A program made the translations under genes and the position numbers. Below the pieces are notes generated by a model, which was not told the origin of the DNA, searched no databases, and worked only from the letters and a program-made list of their open reading frames with translations. From Spirochaetaceae bacterium (lineage in GTDB: Bacteria > Spirochaetota > Spirochaetia > Treponematales > Breznakiellaceae), in NCBI GenBank assembly GCA_031279015.1, contig JAITJI010000137.1, forward strand, positions 1 through 64,000: a stretch of DNA of 64,000 bases, written 5' to 3'. Of this stretch, positions 1 to 10,141 are shown piece by piece (position 1 is the first letter of the stretch; each line of letters starts with the position of its first letter).

Positions 1-1
1 C

Positions 2-91
2 CCCGACACTGAAATCCAGGGTTATTTGAACTACGATGAAGAAATCGCCGGCCGTTTATTGGGTAATTTAGCGAATATATACACATCTTGA
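2..91 (+). CDS. C-terminal fragment of an upstream CDS of unknown function (…PDTEIQGYLNYDEEIAGRLLGNLANIYTS*)
   Basis: Open frame entering from the left edge and ending in TGA at 89-91; too short to identify. Confidence 0.4.
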   Translation, partial: PDTEIQGYLNYDEEIAGRLLGNLANIYTS

Positions 92-332
92 GAGTGGCGC
101 CTTCTCAAACCGCCGGGTATAGACTTGTCGTTTCAAACGTGGGAGAGGGGGATGAAACAGCCTCCGGTTATCCGAATTTTGAGGCAGATCCAGGATTTTT
201 TCCGTATTTAGCCCTAAATGTGCAATTATTGATTGCTTCCTTGAATCTATTGATGTAATATAGTATTATAGGGGTTCTGTAAAAGTTCTTGTTTAGGGAA
301 TGTATGGTGTTTTAAGATTTTAGGGAGTTGTA

Positions 333-2936
333 TTGTCAAAGGGATTAACTCAGCGGGCACAGCAGATACTCTATGTTGACGCCCAGGAAGAGGCTCGGCG
401 GTTCAGTTCGGATCAGCTTTTGCCGGAACATATCATCATCGCCCTCCTTAAGGACGGGGGAGGTATCGCTTGTAAAGCCCTGGCCTTTCTCCGTATAGAC
501 CTGGTAGAATTCCGGCATGCCATTGAAAACGAAATTCCCCGGCTCTCGGGAACCCTCATCCTGGGAGATGTGCCCCCCTCTAAACGTGCCATTGCCATGC
601 TGGAAAACGCTGCGGAAGAGGCCAGAAGCCTGGGTAATGATTTTATCGGGACGGAGCATATCCTTTTTGCCGCCATGCGGGAGCAGAATTCTCCTGTCCA
701 GGTATATCTGAACCAGCGGGCGGTAGATACGGAAATGCTGCGGGTGGTGGTACAAACCACCTTTAGTTTTGGGGAAGATTCCAAGAGAGAGACGGAATTC
801 CTTGCCGTTGACGGATATCAGTCCTATGTGTTCCATTCCGGTGAATTCCGGGAAGAGGAATCCCGTTCCGCCCGGGAGACCCGGGCTAAGAATGTCCCCT
901 GTTCGGGACAGACTCCGACTCTGGACGAGTATTCCCGGGATCTTACCGCCCTGGCCCGGGAAGGCAAACTGGACCCTGTTGTGGGCCGGCGTAAGGAGAT
1001 TGACCGGGCGGTTCGGATTCTGAGCCGGCGGACTAAGAACAACCCCATCCTGGTGGGGGAGCCGGGGGTTGGAAAAACTGCCATTGTGGAGGGTCTTGCC
1101 TGGTTGTTTGTGGAGGATCGGATCCCCGGGAGCCTGGCGGGACGGCGGCTCTTGACCCTGGACCTGGGTTCTGTTGTGGCGGGAACCAAATACCGGGGGG
1201 AATTTGAGGAACGGATCAAAAAGATAATGAAGGAAATTGTCCAGTCCGGAAATGTGATCCTCTTTATTGATGAGATCCATACCATTATCGGGGCCGGGGG
1301 CGCTGAGGGGACTATCGATGCGGCGAACATGCTCAAGCCCGCCCTTTCCAGGGGGGATATCCAGTGCATCGGGGCTACCACCCTGCAGGAGTACCGGAAA
1401 CATTTTGAAAAGGACGCCGCCCTGGAACGCCGTTTCCAGGGGATTATGGTGGAAGAGCCGGGACTCGATGAAACGGTGGAGATCCTCACGGGGCTTCAGA
1501 AACGCTATGAGGATCATCACCAGGTACAGTATACCGAAGGGGCAATCCGTGCCGCCGCAAAGCTGGCCCAGCGGTATCTGATTGGCCGTTTCATGCCCGA
1601 TAAGGCTATCGATGTTCTGGATGAAGCGGGGGCGATGCGGAAGCTGGAATTCAACATGCAGCCCCCTGAGATTTCCGGCATTGAAGAGGAGATAGAGCAG
1701 CTTTCCATAGAAAAGGGCGCTCTGGTTTCCACCCAGGATTATGAAAAGGCGGCCCAGATCCGGGACAAGGTGCGGAATCTCCGGGTTCGGCTGGAATCGG
1801 TACGGGAAGCATGGCGGCGGGCCGCCCGTATTGAGCGGGCGATGGTAGATGAGGGGGATGTTCGAAGGGTGGTGGCGGAGGCCACCGGAATTCCCCTGAC
1901 GCATCTGGAGGAACAGGAGGCCGGACGGCTTCTCCGGATAGAAGAGGAACTCCATAAATCGGTTGTCGGTCAGGATGATGCGGTAAAACGGATTGCCGCC
2001 TCCGTCCGGCGTTCCCGTACCGGCATATCCTCTCCCCGGCGTCCCCTGGGGTCCTTTATCTTTCTGGGGCCTACGGGGGTGGGGAAAACCCTCCTGGCAA
2101 AGCGCCTGGCGGTGTATCTCTTTGGAAATGATGACGCTCTGGTCCGGATCGATATGTCGGACTATATGGAAAAACATAACGCCTCCCGGCTTGTGGGGGC
2201 GCCTCCGGGTTACATCGGCTATGAAGAGGGGGGAATCCTGACCGAACGGATCCGCCGTAATCCCTACAGGGTTATTCTGTTTGATGAGATTGAGAAGGCC
2301 CACCGGGATGTGTTTAACCTCCTCTTACAGGTATTGGAGGAGGGGGAACTCAAGGACAACCTGGGGCATACGGTGAATTTCCGGAATACGGTGATCATCA
2401 TGACCAGCAACGCCGGAGTCAGGGAAATTTCCCGGGACGGACGGTTGGGATTCGGCGCCGGCAGGGGCATCATGAGCAACGCCGAGATTCGGGATGCAGC
2501 CCTGACGGAGCTCCGGCGCTTCTTCAACCCGGAATTTATCAACCGGGTGGATGAGGTGGTGGTGTTTCAGGCCCTTACGGAAAAGCAGGTGGAAGCTATT
2601 CTGGATTTGGAACTGGAGGAACTCTCCCGGCGTCTTGGGGAACAGAACTACTCTCTCCGCATAGCCCCCGCCGCCCGGCGGATTTTAGTTGAGAAAGGCT
2701 GGGATCCCAAATACGGCGCCCGGCCTATGCGGAGGACTATACAGAAGGAACTGGAGGATCCCCTCTCAACCCTGATCCTGAAGGGGAACTTCCCCCATGG
2801 CGCCCTGATCAGCGCCGACGGACGAAACGGCAAGATCACCCTCCGGCTGAAAAGCCTCCCCGCTGAAGCGGAAGGGGAGGAGAAAGAGACGACCCTGCCC
2901 CTCTACAACTCCCCCTATACCCTCCTGCGGCGTTAA
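333..2936 (+). CDS. clpC: ATP-dependent Clp protease ATP-binding subunit ClpC
   Basis: Clp N-domain repeats, two AAA+ modules ([30 protein letters not shown]), UVR-like middle region; TTG start. Confidence 0.95.
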   Translation: MSKGLTQRAQQILYVDAQEEARRFSSDQLLPEHIIIALLKDGGGIACKALAFLRIDLVEFRHAIENEIPRLSGTLILGDVPPSKRAIAMLENAAEEARSLGNDFIGTEHILFAAMREQNSPVQVYLNQRAVDTEMLRVVVQTTFSFGEDSKRETEFLAVDGYQSYVFHSGEFREEESRSARETRAKNVPCSGQTPTLDEYSRDLTALAREGKLDPVVGRRKEIDRAVRILSRRTKNNPILVGEPGVGKTAIVEGLAWLFVEDRIPGSLAGRRLLTLDLGSVVAGTKYRGEFEERIKKIMKEIVQSGNVILFIDEIHTIIGAGGAEGTIDAANMLKPALSRGDIQCIGATTLQEYRKHFEKDAALERRFQGIMVEEPGLDETVEILTGLQKRYEDHHQVQYTEGAIRAAAKLAQRYLIGRFMPDKAIDVLDEAGAMRKLEFNMQPPEISGIEEEIEQLSIEKGALVSTQDYEKAAQIRDKVRNLRVRLESVREAWRRAARIERAMVDEGDVRRVVAEATGIPLTHLEEQEAGRLLRIEEELHKSVVGQDDAVKRIAASVRRSRTGISSPRRPLGSFIFLGPTGVGKTLLAKRLAVYLFGNDDALVRIDMSDYMEKHNASRLVGAPPGYIGYEEGGILTERIRRNPYRVILFDEIEKAHRDVFNLLLQVLEEGELKDNLGHTVNFRNTVIIMTSNAGVREISRDGRLGFGAGRGIMSNAEIRDAALTELRRFFNPEFINRVDEVVVFQALTEKQVEAILDLELEELSRRLGEQNYSLRIAPAARRILVEKGWDPKYGARPMRRTIQKELEDPLSTLILKGNFPHGALISADGRNGKITLRLKSLPAEAEGEEKETTLPLYNSPYTLLRR

Positions 2937-2943
2937 GCCGGTC

Positions 2944-4155
2944 CTAATCGTCTATGGCGGCGTACACGGTTTGGGCAAACCGTTTTGGCAGATCCTCATT
3001 GCCCCCGGGTAGCCGCTGGATAAGGAATACCGCCACCAGATCCTCCGCAGGATCCACACAGTACCAGGTACCCAGCATGCCATCCCAGGCCCATTCTCCC
3101 ACCGAACCGTTCAGGCCCGCTGCGGCGGTATCCAGCATGGTACGCACCCCAAGTCCGTAGCCATAGCCCGCCATCGCAGAAAAGCCGAATTCCCGTATCA
3201 GGGCAGGATCCACATGGTTTTGCCGCAGCAGGTCCATGGTCTTGCGGGAGAGGATCCGTTCTTCCTCGGATTTGCCGGACCTAAGGAGCATGAGGCCATA
3301 TTTTCCCACATCATCCAGGGTAGAGACCAGACCGCCGCCCCCGCTTTCAAAGGACGGCGGGAGGGGGGCGCCGGCATCGGTGACAAGATCGGTAATTTCC
3401 GCAAGCCCTGTGCCGGTAAAGGCATAGGGCCTGGTAAGGCGGGATTGTTTTTCCGGGGGGGTGTAAAAACCCGTATCCTTGAGTCCCAGGGGCCTGAAGA
3501 TGAACTCCTCCAGGTACTGTCCCAGGGTCTTCCCCGAGATAACCTCGATAAGCCGTCCCAGCACATCATGGGAGAACCCGTACATCCAGTAATCCCCCGG
3601 ATGGAAACAGAGGGGAACCGCCGCCGCAGCGTCTACTATTCGGGCGGTGTTCCAAAAGATTCCCCCTGCGGCATCTGCGGCTATTTTTTTGTTGCCCTCT
3701 GCCTGTAGCCGGGCGGAATAACTGTCATCGCCCGGGTAGGGGATGCCGGAGGTCATGGTAAAGAGATTCCAGAAGGTAATAGGCCGCTTTGCCGGGACAA
3801 TCTGCAGGAGCCCCCGGCTGTCATGTTCCGCCACCTGCATGTTTTTGAAGGCGGGAAGGAATTCCCCTATGGGGTCATGGAGTTTGAAGAGGCCCCGTTC
3901 ATAGAGGGTCATGGCGGCAACTACCGTAAAGGTTTTACTCATCGAAAATATGCGGTAGATCGAATCATCTTCCATGGGTACATTGTTTTTAATGTCCCGG
4001 AGGCCAAAACTCTTTTTATAGGCCCATACTCCGTGGCGGATGATCAGGCCCCCCGCCCCTGAAACCTGTCCCTGGTCAATGATACGCCGGAGATAGGCAT
4101 CCACATTTTGGAGCCGTTTTGGGCAGAGACCGCTTCCGTTAACCGGTAATTCCAT
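2944..4155 (-). CDS. Serine hydrolase / class C beta-lactamase family protein
   Basis: SMSKTFT (SxxK) motif and beta-lactamase fold signatures; strong RBS GAGGAGGAATAT before the ATG. Confidence 0.85.
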   Translation of the reverse strand: MELPVNGSGLCPKRLQNVDAYLRRIIDQGQVSGAGGLIIRHGVWAYKKSFGLRDIKNNVPMEDDSIYRIFSMSKTFTVVAAMTLYERGLFKLHDPIGEFLPAFKNMQVAEHDSRGLLQIVPAKRPITFWNLFTMTSGIPYPGDDSYSARLQAEGNKKIAADAAGGIFWNTARIVDAAAAVPLCFHPGDYWMYGFSHDVLGRLIEVISGKTLGQYLEEFIFRPLGLKDTGFYTPPEKQSRLTRPYAFTGTGLAEITDLVTDAGAPLPPSFESGGGGLVSTLDDVGKYGLMLLRSGKSEEERILSRKTMDLLRQNHVDPALIREFGFSAMAGYGYGLGVRTMLDTAAAGLNGSVGEWAWDGMLGTWYCVDPAEDLVAVFLIQRLPGGNEDLPKRFAQTVYAAIDD

Positions 4156-4290
4156 ACATATTCCTCCTCATCTTCACTATAAAACAAACAGGATCCGTCT
4201 AAAACAACAGGCTTTAAGGATCGGCATCAATGACCCCTCTTGTACAAACAATAAACATACCATACATGATATTGTATGCCTGCGGGGGTC

Positions 4291-5562
4291 CTAAATAACC
4301 GTTCCGGGATAGATAACCGCGTTTTTGGGAATGACGATGATACCGTCCACAATGTAATAGTGACCGTAGTTGCCATCCGTCCGGTTGATATCGTCAATAC
4401 CGATCCGGCAGCCCTCGCCAATACAGGCGTTTTTATCGATAATCGCCCCCTTGACGATGGCTCCCTTCCCAATGCCCACATTGGGGATACGGGCTTCAGC
4501 ATTCAGATGTTTTTGGGCCTCCGATTCGTAGTAATCCGCCCCCATGCAGACTACTCCGTTAAGACTGGCCCCGGATTCAATTATGGTTCTAACCCCTACA
4601 ATGGAATTGGTAATGGAAGCATTGGTGATGATACAGCCCTCCGCGGCGATTGACTGATTCATGTTGCTGAAATTCATCTTTGAGGGGGGCAGATTCCGCA
4701 TGTGGGTATAGATGGGCATCTCCTCATCGTACACATCAAACTGCGGTTTCAGAGATGTCAGATTCAGATTGGCTTCGTAGAAATTTCTAATGGTCCCGAT
4801 ATCTTCCCAGTAGCCTTCAAACAGGTAGGCGTTGACCTTGAGGTTCCTGATTGCGGTGGGAATAATTTCCTTGCCAAAATCGGTAAATTCGTTGGCAAGG
4901 CAGTTTTCCATGGCATCGGCGTTGAATATATATATCCCCATGGAGGCCAGATACTCTCCCCCCCGGTTCTTGTCTTGCCGCAGCTCCGCCGGTATTTTGA
5001 AGTCGGAAATGTCCTTGACGGGACCGGGCTTTTCCAGAAATTCGGTGATCCCGTTGTTTTTGTTCACCTGCAGAATCCCCAGCTGGCTGGCATCCTCCCG
5101 GGATACGGGCGTACAGGCAATGCTGATGGCCGCCCCGGATTCCTTGTGTTTTTTCAGAAAATCCCGGAGATCCATCCGGTAGAGCTGATCTCCCGAGAGG
5201 ATCAGGTAGTAGGAGGGATTCTGGGTCCTGAAGTGGATAAAATTTTTCCGCACCGCATCGGCGGTTCCCTCGTACCAACCCGAATGCTCAAAGGTCTGTT
5301 CCGCGGCGAGAATTTCAACAAAGCCGTTGGTAAAAGAATCGAATACATAGGTTTGGGCAAGGTGCAGATGGAGGGATGCGGAATTGAACTGGGTTAAGAT
5401 ATATATCTGTCTGAAATTAGCGTTGATACAGTTTGAGATGGGAATATCCACCAATCGGAATTTTCCCCCAAAGGGAACCGCCGGTTTTGCCCGGGCTTGA
5501 GTTAAGGGAAACAAACGGGTCCCCTTTCCTCCGCCCAATACGATTGCTAAGACTTCGGACAT
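4291..5562 (-). CDS. glgC: Glucose-1-phosphate adenylyltransferase
   Basis: LAIVLGGGKGTRLFPLTQARAKPAVPFGGKFRLVDIPISNCINA motif; start placed at ATG 5562 with RBS GGAGG (track start is 5583). Confidence 0.95.
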   Translation of the reverse strand: MSEVLAIVLGGGKGTRLFPLTQARAKPAVPFGGKFRLVDIPISNCINANFRQIYILTQFNSASLHLHLAQTYVFDSFTNGFVEILAAEQTFEHSGWYEGTADAVRKNFIHFRTQNPSYYLILSGDQLYRMDLRDFLKKHKESGAAISIACTPVSREDASQLGILQVNKNNGITEFLEKPGPVKDISDFKIPAELRQDKNRGGEYLASMGIYIFNADAMENCLANEFTDFGKEIIPTAIRNLKVNAYLFEGYWEDIGTIRNFYEANLNLTSLKPQFDVYDEEMPIYTHMRNLPPSKMNFSNMNQSIAAEGCIITNASITNSIVGVRTIIESGASLNGVVCMGADYYESEAQKHLNAEARIPNVGIGKGAIVKGAIIDKNACIGEGCRIGIDDINRTDGNYGHYYIVDGIIVIPKNAVIYPGTVI

Positions 5563-5701
5563 GGCGTGCCTCCGGTTTGACATTCCTGAAATCCACCCGG
5601 GACCTTACAGGCGTCTTTTAAATATAATATTAGTATAAATGGGAATTTACGGTATGTCGATACTTTACGTTTAATCTTTCTTACCGGTAAGATGAAACAA
5701 T

Positions 5702-8113
5702 ATGAATGATGCCTCCGCCCTGGAGAGGATCCTCTCGGATCCCGCGTTTGCCGCACATATTGTTGAAAACCGGCTGCTCCCCACCCGGGAAGGGAGTTAC
5801 GTCCCCTTTCCGGCGGGTTTGGATCCCCGGCTCAAAGGCGCCCTGGAGCGGCGGGGGATCAGCAGGCTCTACGCCCACCAGGGAGAGGTGTGGGAGAGAA
5901 CCCGGGAGGGCCGGCATGTGGTGGTGGTTACCCCTACCGCTTCCGGGAAGACCCTCTGTTACAATCTGCCGGTACTGGAGGCCCTGCTCAGGGACGATAA
6001 GGCCCGGGCTCTCTACCTCTTTCCCACCAAGGCCCTCTCCCAGGATCAACAGTCGGAGCTCAACGGCTTGGTCGGCTCCGGCGGGAATGCCGGTGCGGTT
6101 GAAGGGGGTCTCCCCATCCGCGTCGCTACCTACGATGGGGACACTCCGGATTCCCTCCGGGTAGCCGCCCGGGATTCGGGGCGTATCATCATCTCAAATC
6201 CCGATATGCTCCATGCGGGGATTCTGCCCAACCATCCCCGGTGGATAAAATTCTTCTCCCGGCTGGCCTATGTGGTCATCGATGAGGCCCACGCCTACCG
6301 GGGGGTACTGGGGAGTCATGTGGCCAACGTGATCCGCCGGCTCCGGCGGATAGCCGCTTTTTACGGTTCTTCTCCCCGGTTTATCCTCTGTTCCGCTACC
6401 ATTGCCAACCCCGGGGAACTGGCGGAAACCCTCATCGGGGATGCGGTAACGCTGGCGGACAAAAACGGCGCTCCCCAAGGGGAAAAGCGGATCATCCTTT
6501 ACAATCCCCCCCTGGTGGATGCGGTTCAGGGGATCCGCCGCAGCGTGGTCACCGAAAGCCGCCGCTGGATGATCGCCTTTTTACGGGGAGGGATCAAAAC
6601 GATCCTCTTTGCCCATTCCCGGGTCAAAACCGAGGTGGTTGCCGCCTATGTAAACGAGGATCTGGCCAATATCTACACCGATAATTCCCGAATCCGGGTG
6701 GAAGCCTACCGGGGGGGACTCCTCCCCAACGAACGGAGGGAGATAGAACGGGGCCTCCGGGATGGGAGCATCCGGGGGGTGGTTTCCACCAACGCCCTGG
6801 AACTGGGCATTGACATTGGGGGCCTTGACGCCTCGGTGGTGGCGGGTTTTCCGGGGTCCTTCAACTCCTTCTGGCAGCAGTCCGGCCGGGCGGGGAGGCG
6901 GGGGGGTACCTCGGTGGCGGTTTTTGTCGCTTCATCATCGCCTCTGGATCAGTTTATCATGAACGATCCGGAATGGTTCTTCAGGAAGAACGCCGAAGAA
7001 GGCCGGCTTGATCCGGACAATCCCTATATCCTCACGGATCATGTCAAGTGCGCCGCCTTTGAGTTGCCCTTTCGGGACGAACTTTTGCAGGAGGGGGGGG
7101 ATCCTTTCGGCGTTGAAGCGGCGGAGGTACTGTCCCTCCTGGAGGAAGAAGGTATAGTCCGGCATACCGGCGGTTCTCCGGGAGATGCCGGCCCGCTCCC
7201 GGGCCGTTGGCACTGGGCGGACCGTTCCTTCCCGGCGGAGGGGATAAGTCTCCGTTCCGCCACGGCGGACAATGTGGTCATCATCGATATTACCCAGGGC
7301 CGCAACAGGGTGATAGGTGAGATGGATCGTCCCAGCGCCAAGGAGCTTATATTTGAAAAGGCCGTCTACATACACCGGGGCAGGCAGTACCTGGTAGAAG
7401 CCCTGGATATAGAGAACCGGAAATGCCTGGTCCGGGAGGCGGAGGTAAATTACTTTACCGACGGTCTTGTAAAAACCGACATCAAGGTACTGTCGGAGGA
7501 TGAGTATTTCCGTTACGGAGGGAATCAGGAGGCCGGATCGGGAATCCCCGCTTCCCCGGGAGAAGCCGTAATCCGGGAAACGGCGGCAGGGGATCCTCCC
7601 TCGGCGGAGGGCTGCCTGGGGGATGTACTCGTCCGGTCCCAGGTCGCCAAATTCAAGAAAATCCGTTTCCATACCCATGAAAACATCGGGTACGGAGACA
7701 TCGCCCTCCCCGGGGAGGAGATGCAGACCCGGGCTCTGGCCCTGCTCTTCGGGCCCGGGAGCCGGGGGGGAGCGGTCCTTGCGGGCCTTGATGAAGAAGA
7801 TGCCGGTTCTGTCTTGTCCGGCGCCGGAACCCTGATAAAACTCATCGCCCCGGTGTTCCTCCTCTGCGACTCCCGGGATATCGGTGTGGCGGAGCGGGTC
7901 CGGGATCCCCACTTTGGGGTTCCCGCCCTCTACATCTACGACAAGTACCCCGGGGGTACGGGCCTTGCGGAGGCCCTGGTCCGCCGGACGGAGGAACTCT
8001 TCCGTTCCATCCGCAGGGCGGTTGAAGGCTGTCCCTGTAGGGAAGGTTGTCCCTCCTGCGTGGGGCCTGGCGGGAACAAGAAGGGAACCCTGACCTTCCT
8101 TGGGGCCCTGTAG
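5702..8113 (+). CDS. mrfA: DEAD/DEAH-box helicase with C-terminal Zn-binding DUF1998-like domain (YprA/MrfA-like)
   Basis: TPTASGKTLCYNLP, DEAH, SGRAGRRG motifs; C-terminal Cys cluster CPCREGCPSCVGPGGNKKG. Confidence 0.85.
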   Translation: MNDASALERILSDPAFAAHIVENRLLPTREGSYVPFPAGLDPRLKGALERRGISRLYAHQGEVWERTREGRHVVVVTPTASGKTLCYNLPVLEALLRDDKARALYLFPTKALSQDQQSELNGLVGSGGNAGAVEGGLPIRVATYDGDTPDSLRVAARDSGRIIISNPDMLHAGILPNHPRWIKFFSRLAYVVIDEAHAYRGVLGSHVANVIRRLRRIAAFYGSSPRFILCSATIANPGELAETLIGDAVTLADKNGAPQGEKRIILYNPPLVDAVQGIRRSVVTESRRWMIAFLRGGIKTILFAHSRVKTEVVAAYVNEDLANIYTDNSRIRVEAYRGGLLPNERREIERGLRDGSIRGVVSTNALELGIDIGGLDASVVAGFPGSFNSFWQQSGRAGRRGGTSVAVFVASSSPLDQFIMNDPEWFFRKNAEEGRLDPDNPYILTDHVKCAAFELPFRDELLQEGGDPFGVEAAEVLSLLEEEGIVRHTGGSPGDAGPLPGRWHWADRSFPAEGISLRSATADNVVIIDITQGRNRVIGEMDRPSAKELIFEKAVYIHRGRQYLVEALDIENRKCLVREAEVNYFTDGLVKTDIKVLSEDEYFRYGGNQEAGSGIPASPGEAVIRETAAGDPPSAEGCLGDVLVRSQVAKFKKIRFHTHENIGYGDIALPGEEMQTRALALLFGPGSRGGAVLAGLDEEDAGSVLSGAGTLIKLIAPVFLLCDSRDIGVAERVRDPHFGVPALYIYDKYPGGTGLAEALVRRTEELFRSIRRAVEGCPCREGCPSCVGPGGNKKGTLTFLGAL

Positions 8114-8120
8114 GCGCGGC

Positions 8121-9470
8121 ATGGGGCAGAATCTCCGGGCCCGGTTATTGCGGATCCGGGAACAGGGCGGGCGGGCGCCGCCGGCAATTCCGGTAAAGCC
8201 CTCTTCCGCAGGGGAGTTGGTCCCGCCGGGCCTGTCCGGCTGGGTTCCCGCCGGTTTCCAGGCCCTGAGACGTTCCCTTTTTCTGCCCTTTCCCCCATTG
8301 CCCCGGTCCCTGCCCCGGTCCCTGCCGATACTCATCCCCGATCTGATCCGGTATACTGCGGACCCGGGGGCTTTGACGGCGGAGGATCTTCGTTTCTTCG
8401 ATCTGGAAACCACGGGCCTCTCCGGGGGCGCCGGTACGGTGGCCTTCCTCGCCGGCTTTGGCCGTTTTGTCCAAGGGGCGCCGGGTATGCCGGACTCCCG
8501 GAGGGGGGCGCAGGGGGAAGCGCCCGGAAAGACCGGCCCCCGGTACCGGCTCCGGGTGGACCAGTACCTGCTCCTGGACTATCCCGGGGAAGGAGATTTT
8601 CTTTCGGCCCTGCTCCCGGAATTCCTCAGTCCCCCCTTGGCCGGACCTGAAGAAGGGTTAAATATTCCTTCCGGGCCGCCCCTCACGGTTACCTACAACG
8701 GTAAAACCTTTGATATTCCCCTTCTCAGGACCCGCTGCCTGATGAACGGGATGATTCCGCCGGACATCCCCCAGGCGGACCTGCTCCACCCCGTCCGGCG
8801 TCTCTGGAAGCGGCTCCTCCCGGGTTGTTCCCAGGGTGAAGTGGAGACCGCCGTTCTGGGGCTTGACCGGACCGGAGATACCCCCGGCGCCCTGGCTCCG
8901 GACATCTGGTTTGCCTTTTTAAGGACCGGGGACGGCCGGGATCTTTCGGGGATCTGTGAGCATAACGTCAGGGATATTGCCGGCCTTGCCCGTCTTTTTG
9001 CGGCCCTGACGTTCATTGCCGAAGGACCCCTCCCGGCCCGGGGAACCTACCCCTACGATCTTGAAAACCTGGCCCTGCACTGGCGGAGAATCTGTAGGCG
9101 AACCCCCTCCCTTCAGGACCGGGACCTCCTTTCAGAAACGGGCAGGCGGCTTTTGGCAGAGGCTGCCCGGGAGGGCCATGCCCGGGCGGTTTTTGCCCTG
9201 GCGGGGGATCTCTTCCGGGAGCGGCAGTTCACTTTGGCCCGGGCTTATCTTGTGCCAATGATCTCCGGCGAGTATCCCGGGTACATAAAAGCTGTTGCCT
9301 GTAGGATGCTGGCAATCGATGCCGAATGGCGGCTGCGGGACTTTACCGCGGCCCTTGCGTACACGGATACGGCTCTGAGATTGGAGGATATCCCCAAAAG
9401 CCTGAGGGAAGATCTCCTTGGACGGCGGGAACGGCTTCTGGCCGGAAGAGGAACAGCGGTTGAAACATAA
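8121..9470 (+). CDS. mrfB: Ribonuclease H-like exonuclease (YprB/MrfB-like) with TPR-like C-terminus
   Basis: FFDLETTGLSGGAGTVAFLAG and TYNGKTFDIPLLRTR exonuclease motifs; immediately downstream of the mrfA-like helicase. Confidence 0.8.
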   Translation: MGQNLRARLLRIREQGGRAPPAIPVKPSSAGELVPPGLSGWVPAGFQALRRSLFLPFPPLPRSLPRSLPILIPDLIRYTADPGALTAEDLRFFDLETTGLSGGAGTVAFLAGFGRFVQGAPGMPDSRRGAQGEAPGKTGPRYRLRVDQYLLLDYPGEGDFLSALLPEFLSPPLAGPEEGLNIPSGPPLTVTYNGKTFDIPLLRTRCLMNGMIPPDIPQADLLHPVRRLWKRLLPGCSQGEVETAVLGLDRTGDTPGALAPDIWFAFLRTGDGRDLSGICEHNVRDIAGLARLFAALTFIAEGPLPARGTYPYDLENLALHWRRICRRTPSLQDRDLLSETGRRLLAEAAREGHARAVFALAGDLFRERQFTLARAYLVPMISGEYPGYIKAVACRMLAIDAEWRLRDFTAALAYTDTALRLEDIPKSLREDLLGRRERLLAGRGTAVET

Positions 9471-9790
9471 AAAACGGAGCCTCTATCCCGCGTATCCGGC
9501 ACTGCCGTCGTTTTTTATATTCGGGGTTTTTTTGTTCCCGTACTTGGATCCTTTGTAATGAGTTTTTCGGACCGGAATTTAAGCCGTTTTACTACGCCGA
9601 ACCCCAACGTTCCGTATGAAATTGCAGGGGACATTTCTATTGGTTGTTGACAAAAAGAGCCCCTGTCCGCCCTCTTGACCTTCTCTCCGTCATATCCCAT
9701 ACTGAATAAACTTACCTGCGCCATGGGATTCTCCCTGAATGAACAGGATTCATCTTTAGTAGGGGCTGGAAAGCCCAAGGAGACGTTGAA

Positions 9791-9880
9791 GTGCCCTGCG
9801 GAAGAAAACGCAAACTGCGGAAAATAGCGACTCACAAACGCAAGAAAAAGCTGAGAAAGAACAGACACAAGAACAAATGA
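9791..9880 (+). CDS. AURKAIP1/COX24-domain microprotein, bS22/mS38-like small ribosomal protein (29 aa: MPCGRKRKLRKIATHKRKKKLRKNRHKNK)
   Basis: GTG start with AAGGAG 8 nt upstream; Arg/Lys-rich KIATHKRKKKLRKNRHK signature; below the ORF-track length cutoff. Confidence 0.75.
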   Translation: MPCGRKRKLRKIATHKRKKKLRKNRHKNK

Positions 9881-9950
9881 CGGTCCTGAAAGCCGCGGAG
9901 TGAAATTGACCGCCGCGGTTCGGGATTGCCGTTTTATTAATTAATGGAGG

Positions 9951-10075
9951 CTTTCTCAAAACTGAAGTTTTGGGAAAGGAGCCTTGAAATTCACGGTTTT
10001 GCAAGACTTTAAGCCTGAAAAACCGCAGCTTGTGCCAAAACTGTGCGCGTTAGCGTACAGTTAATTAGTTTTGGG
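9951..10075 (+). other. Cluster of inverted repeats in the leader region of dxs
   Basis: CTTTCTCAAAACT-ga-AGTTTTGGGAAAG (9951-9978), CGGTTTT/AAAACCG (9994-10025), CCAAAACT…AGTTTTGG (10035-10074) enclosing ACTGTGCGC-gtta-GCGTACAGT. Confidence 0.6.
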
Positions 10076-10141
10076 ACAGGTTCAATGGTGTATTTTGTTG
10101 TTTTCTCCTGATTTAGTAGAGTAAAGGTGTATAGTTATAAT

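Noticed and set aside
345-2303. 652-aa antisense ORF opposite clpC, and similar long antisense ORFs (e.g. 6935-8413, 10718-11254, 36212-37294, 43219-44229, 48749-49576)
   Set aside because: They mirror well-supported genes in a GC-rich genome, are rich in Pro/Arg/Gly, and show no family motifs; explained by codon bias.
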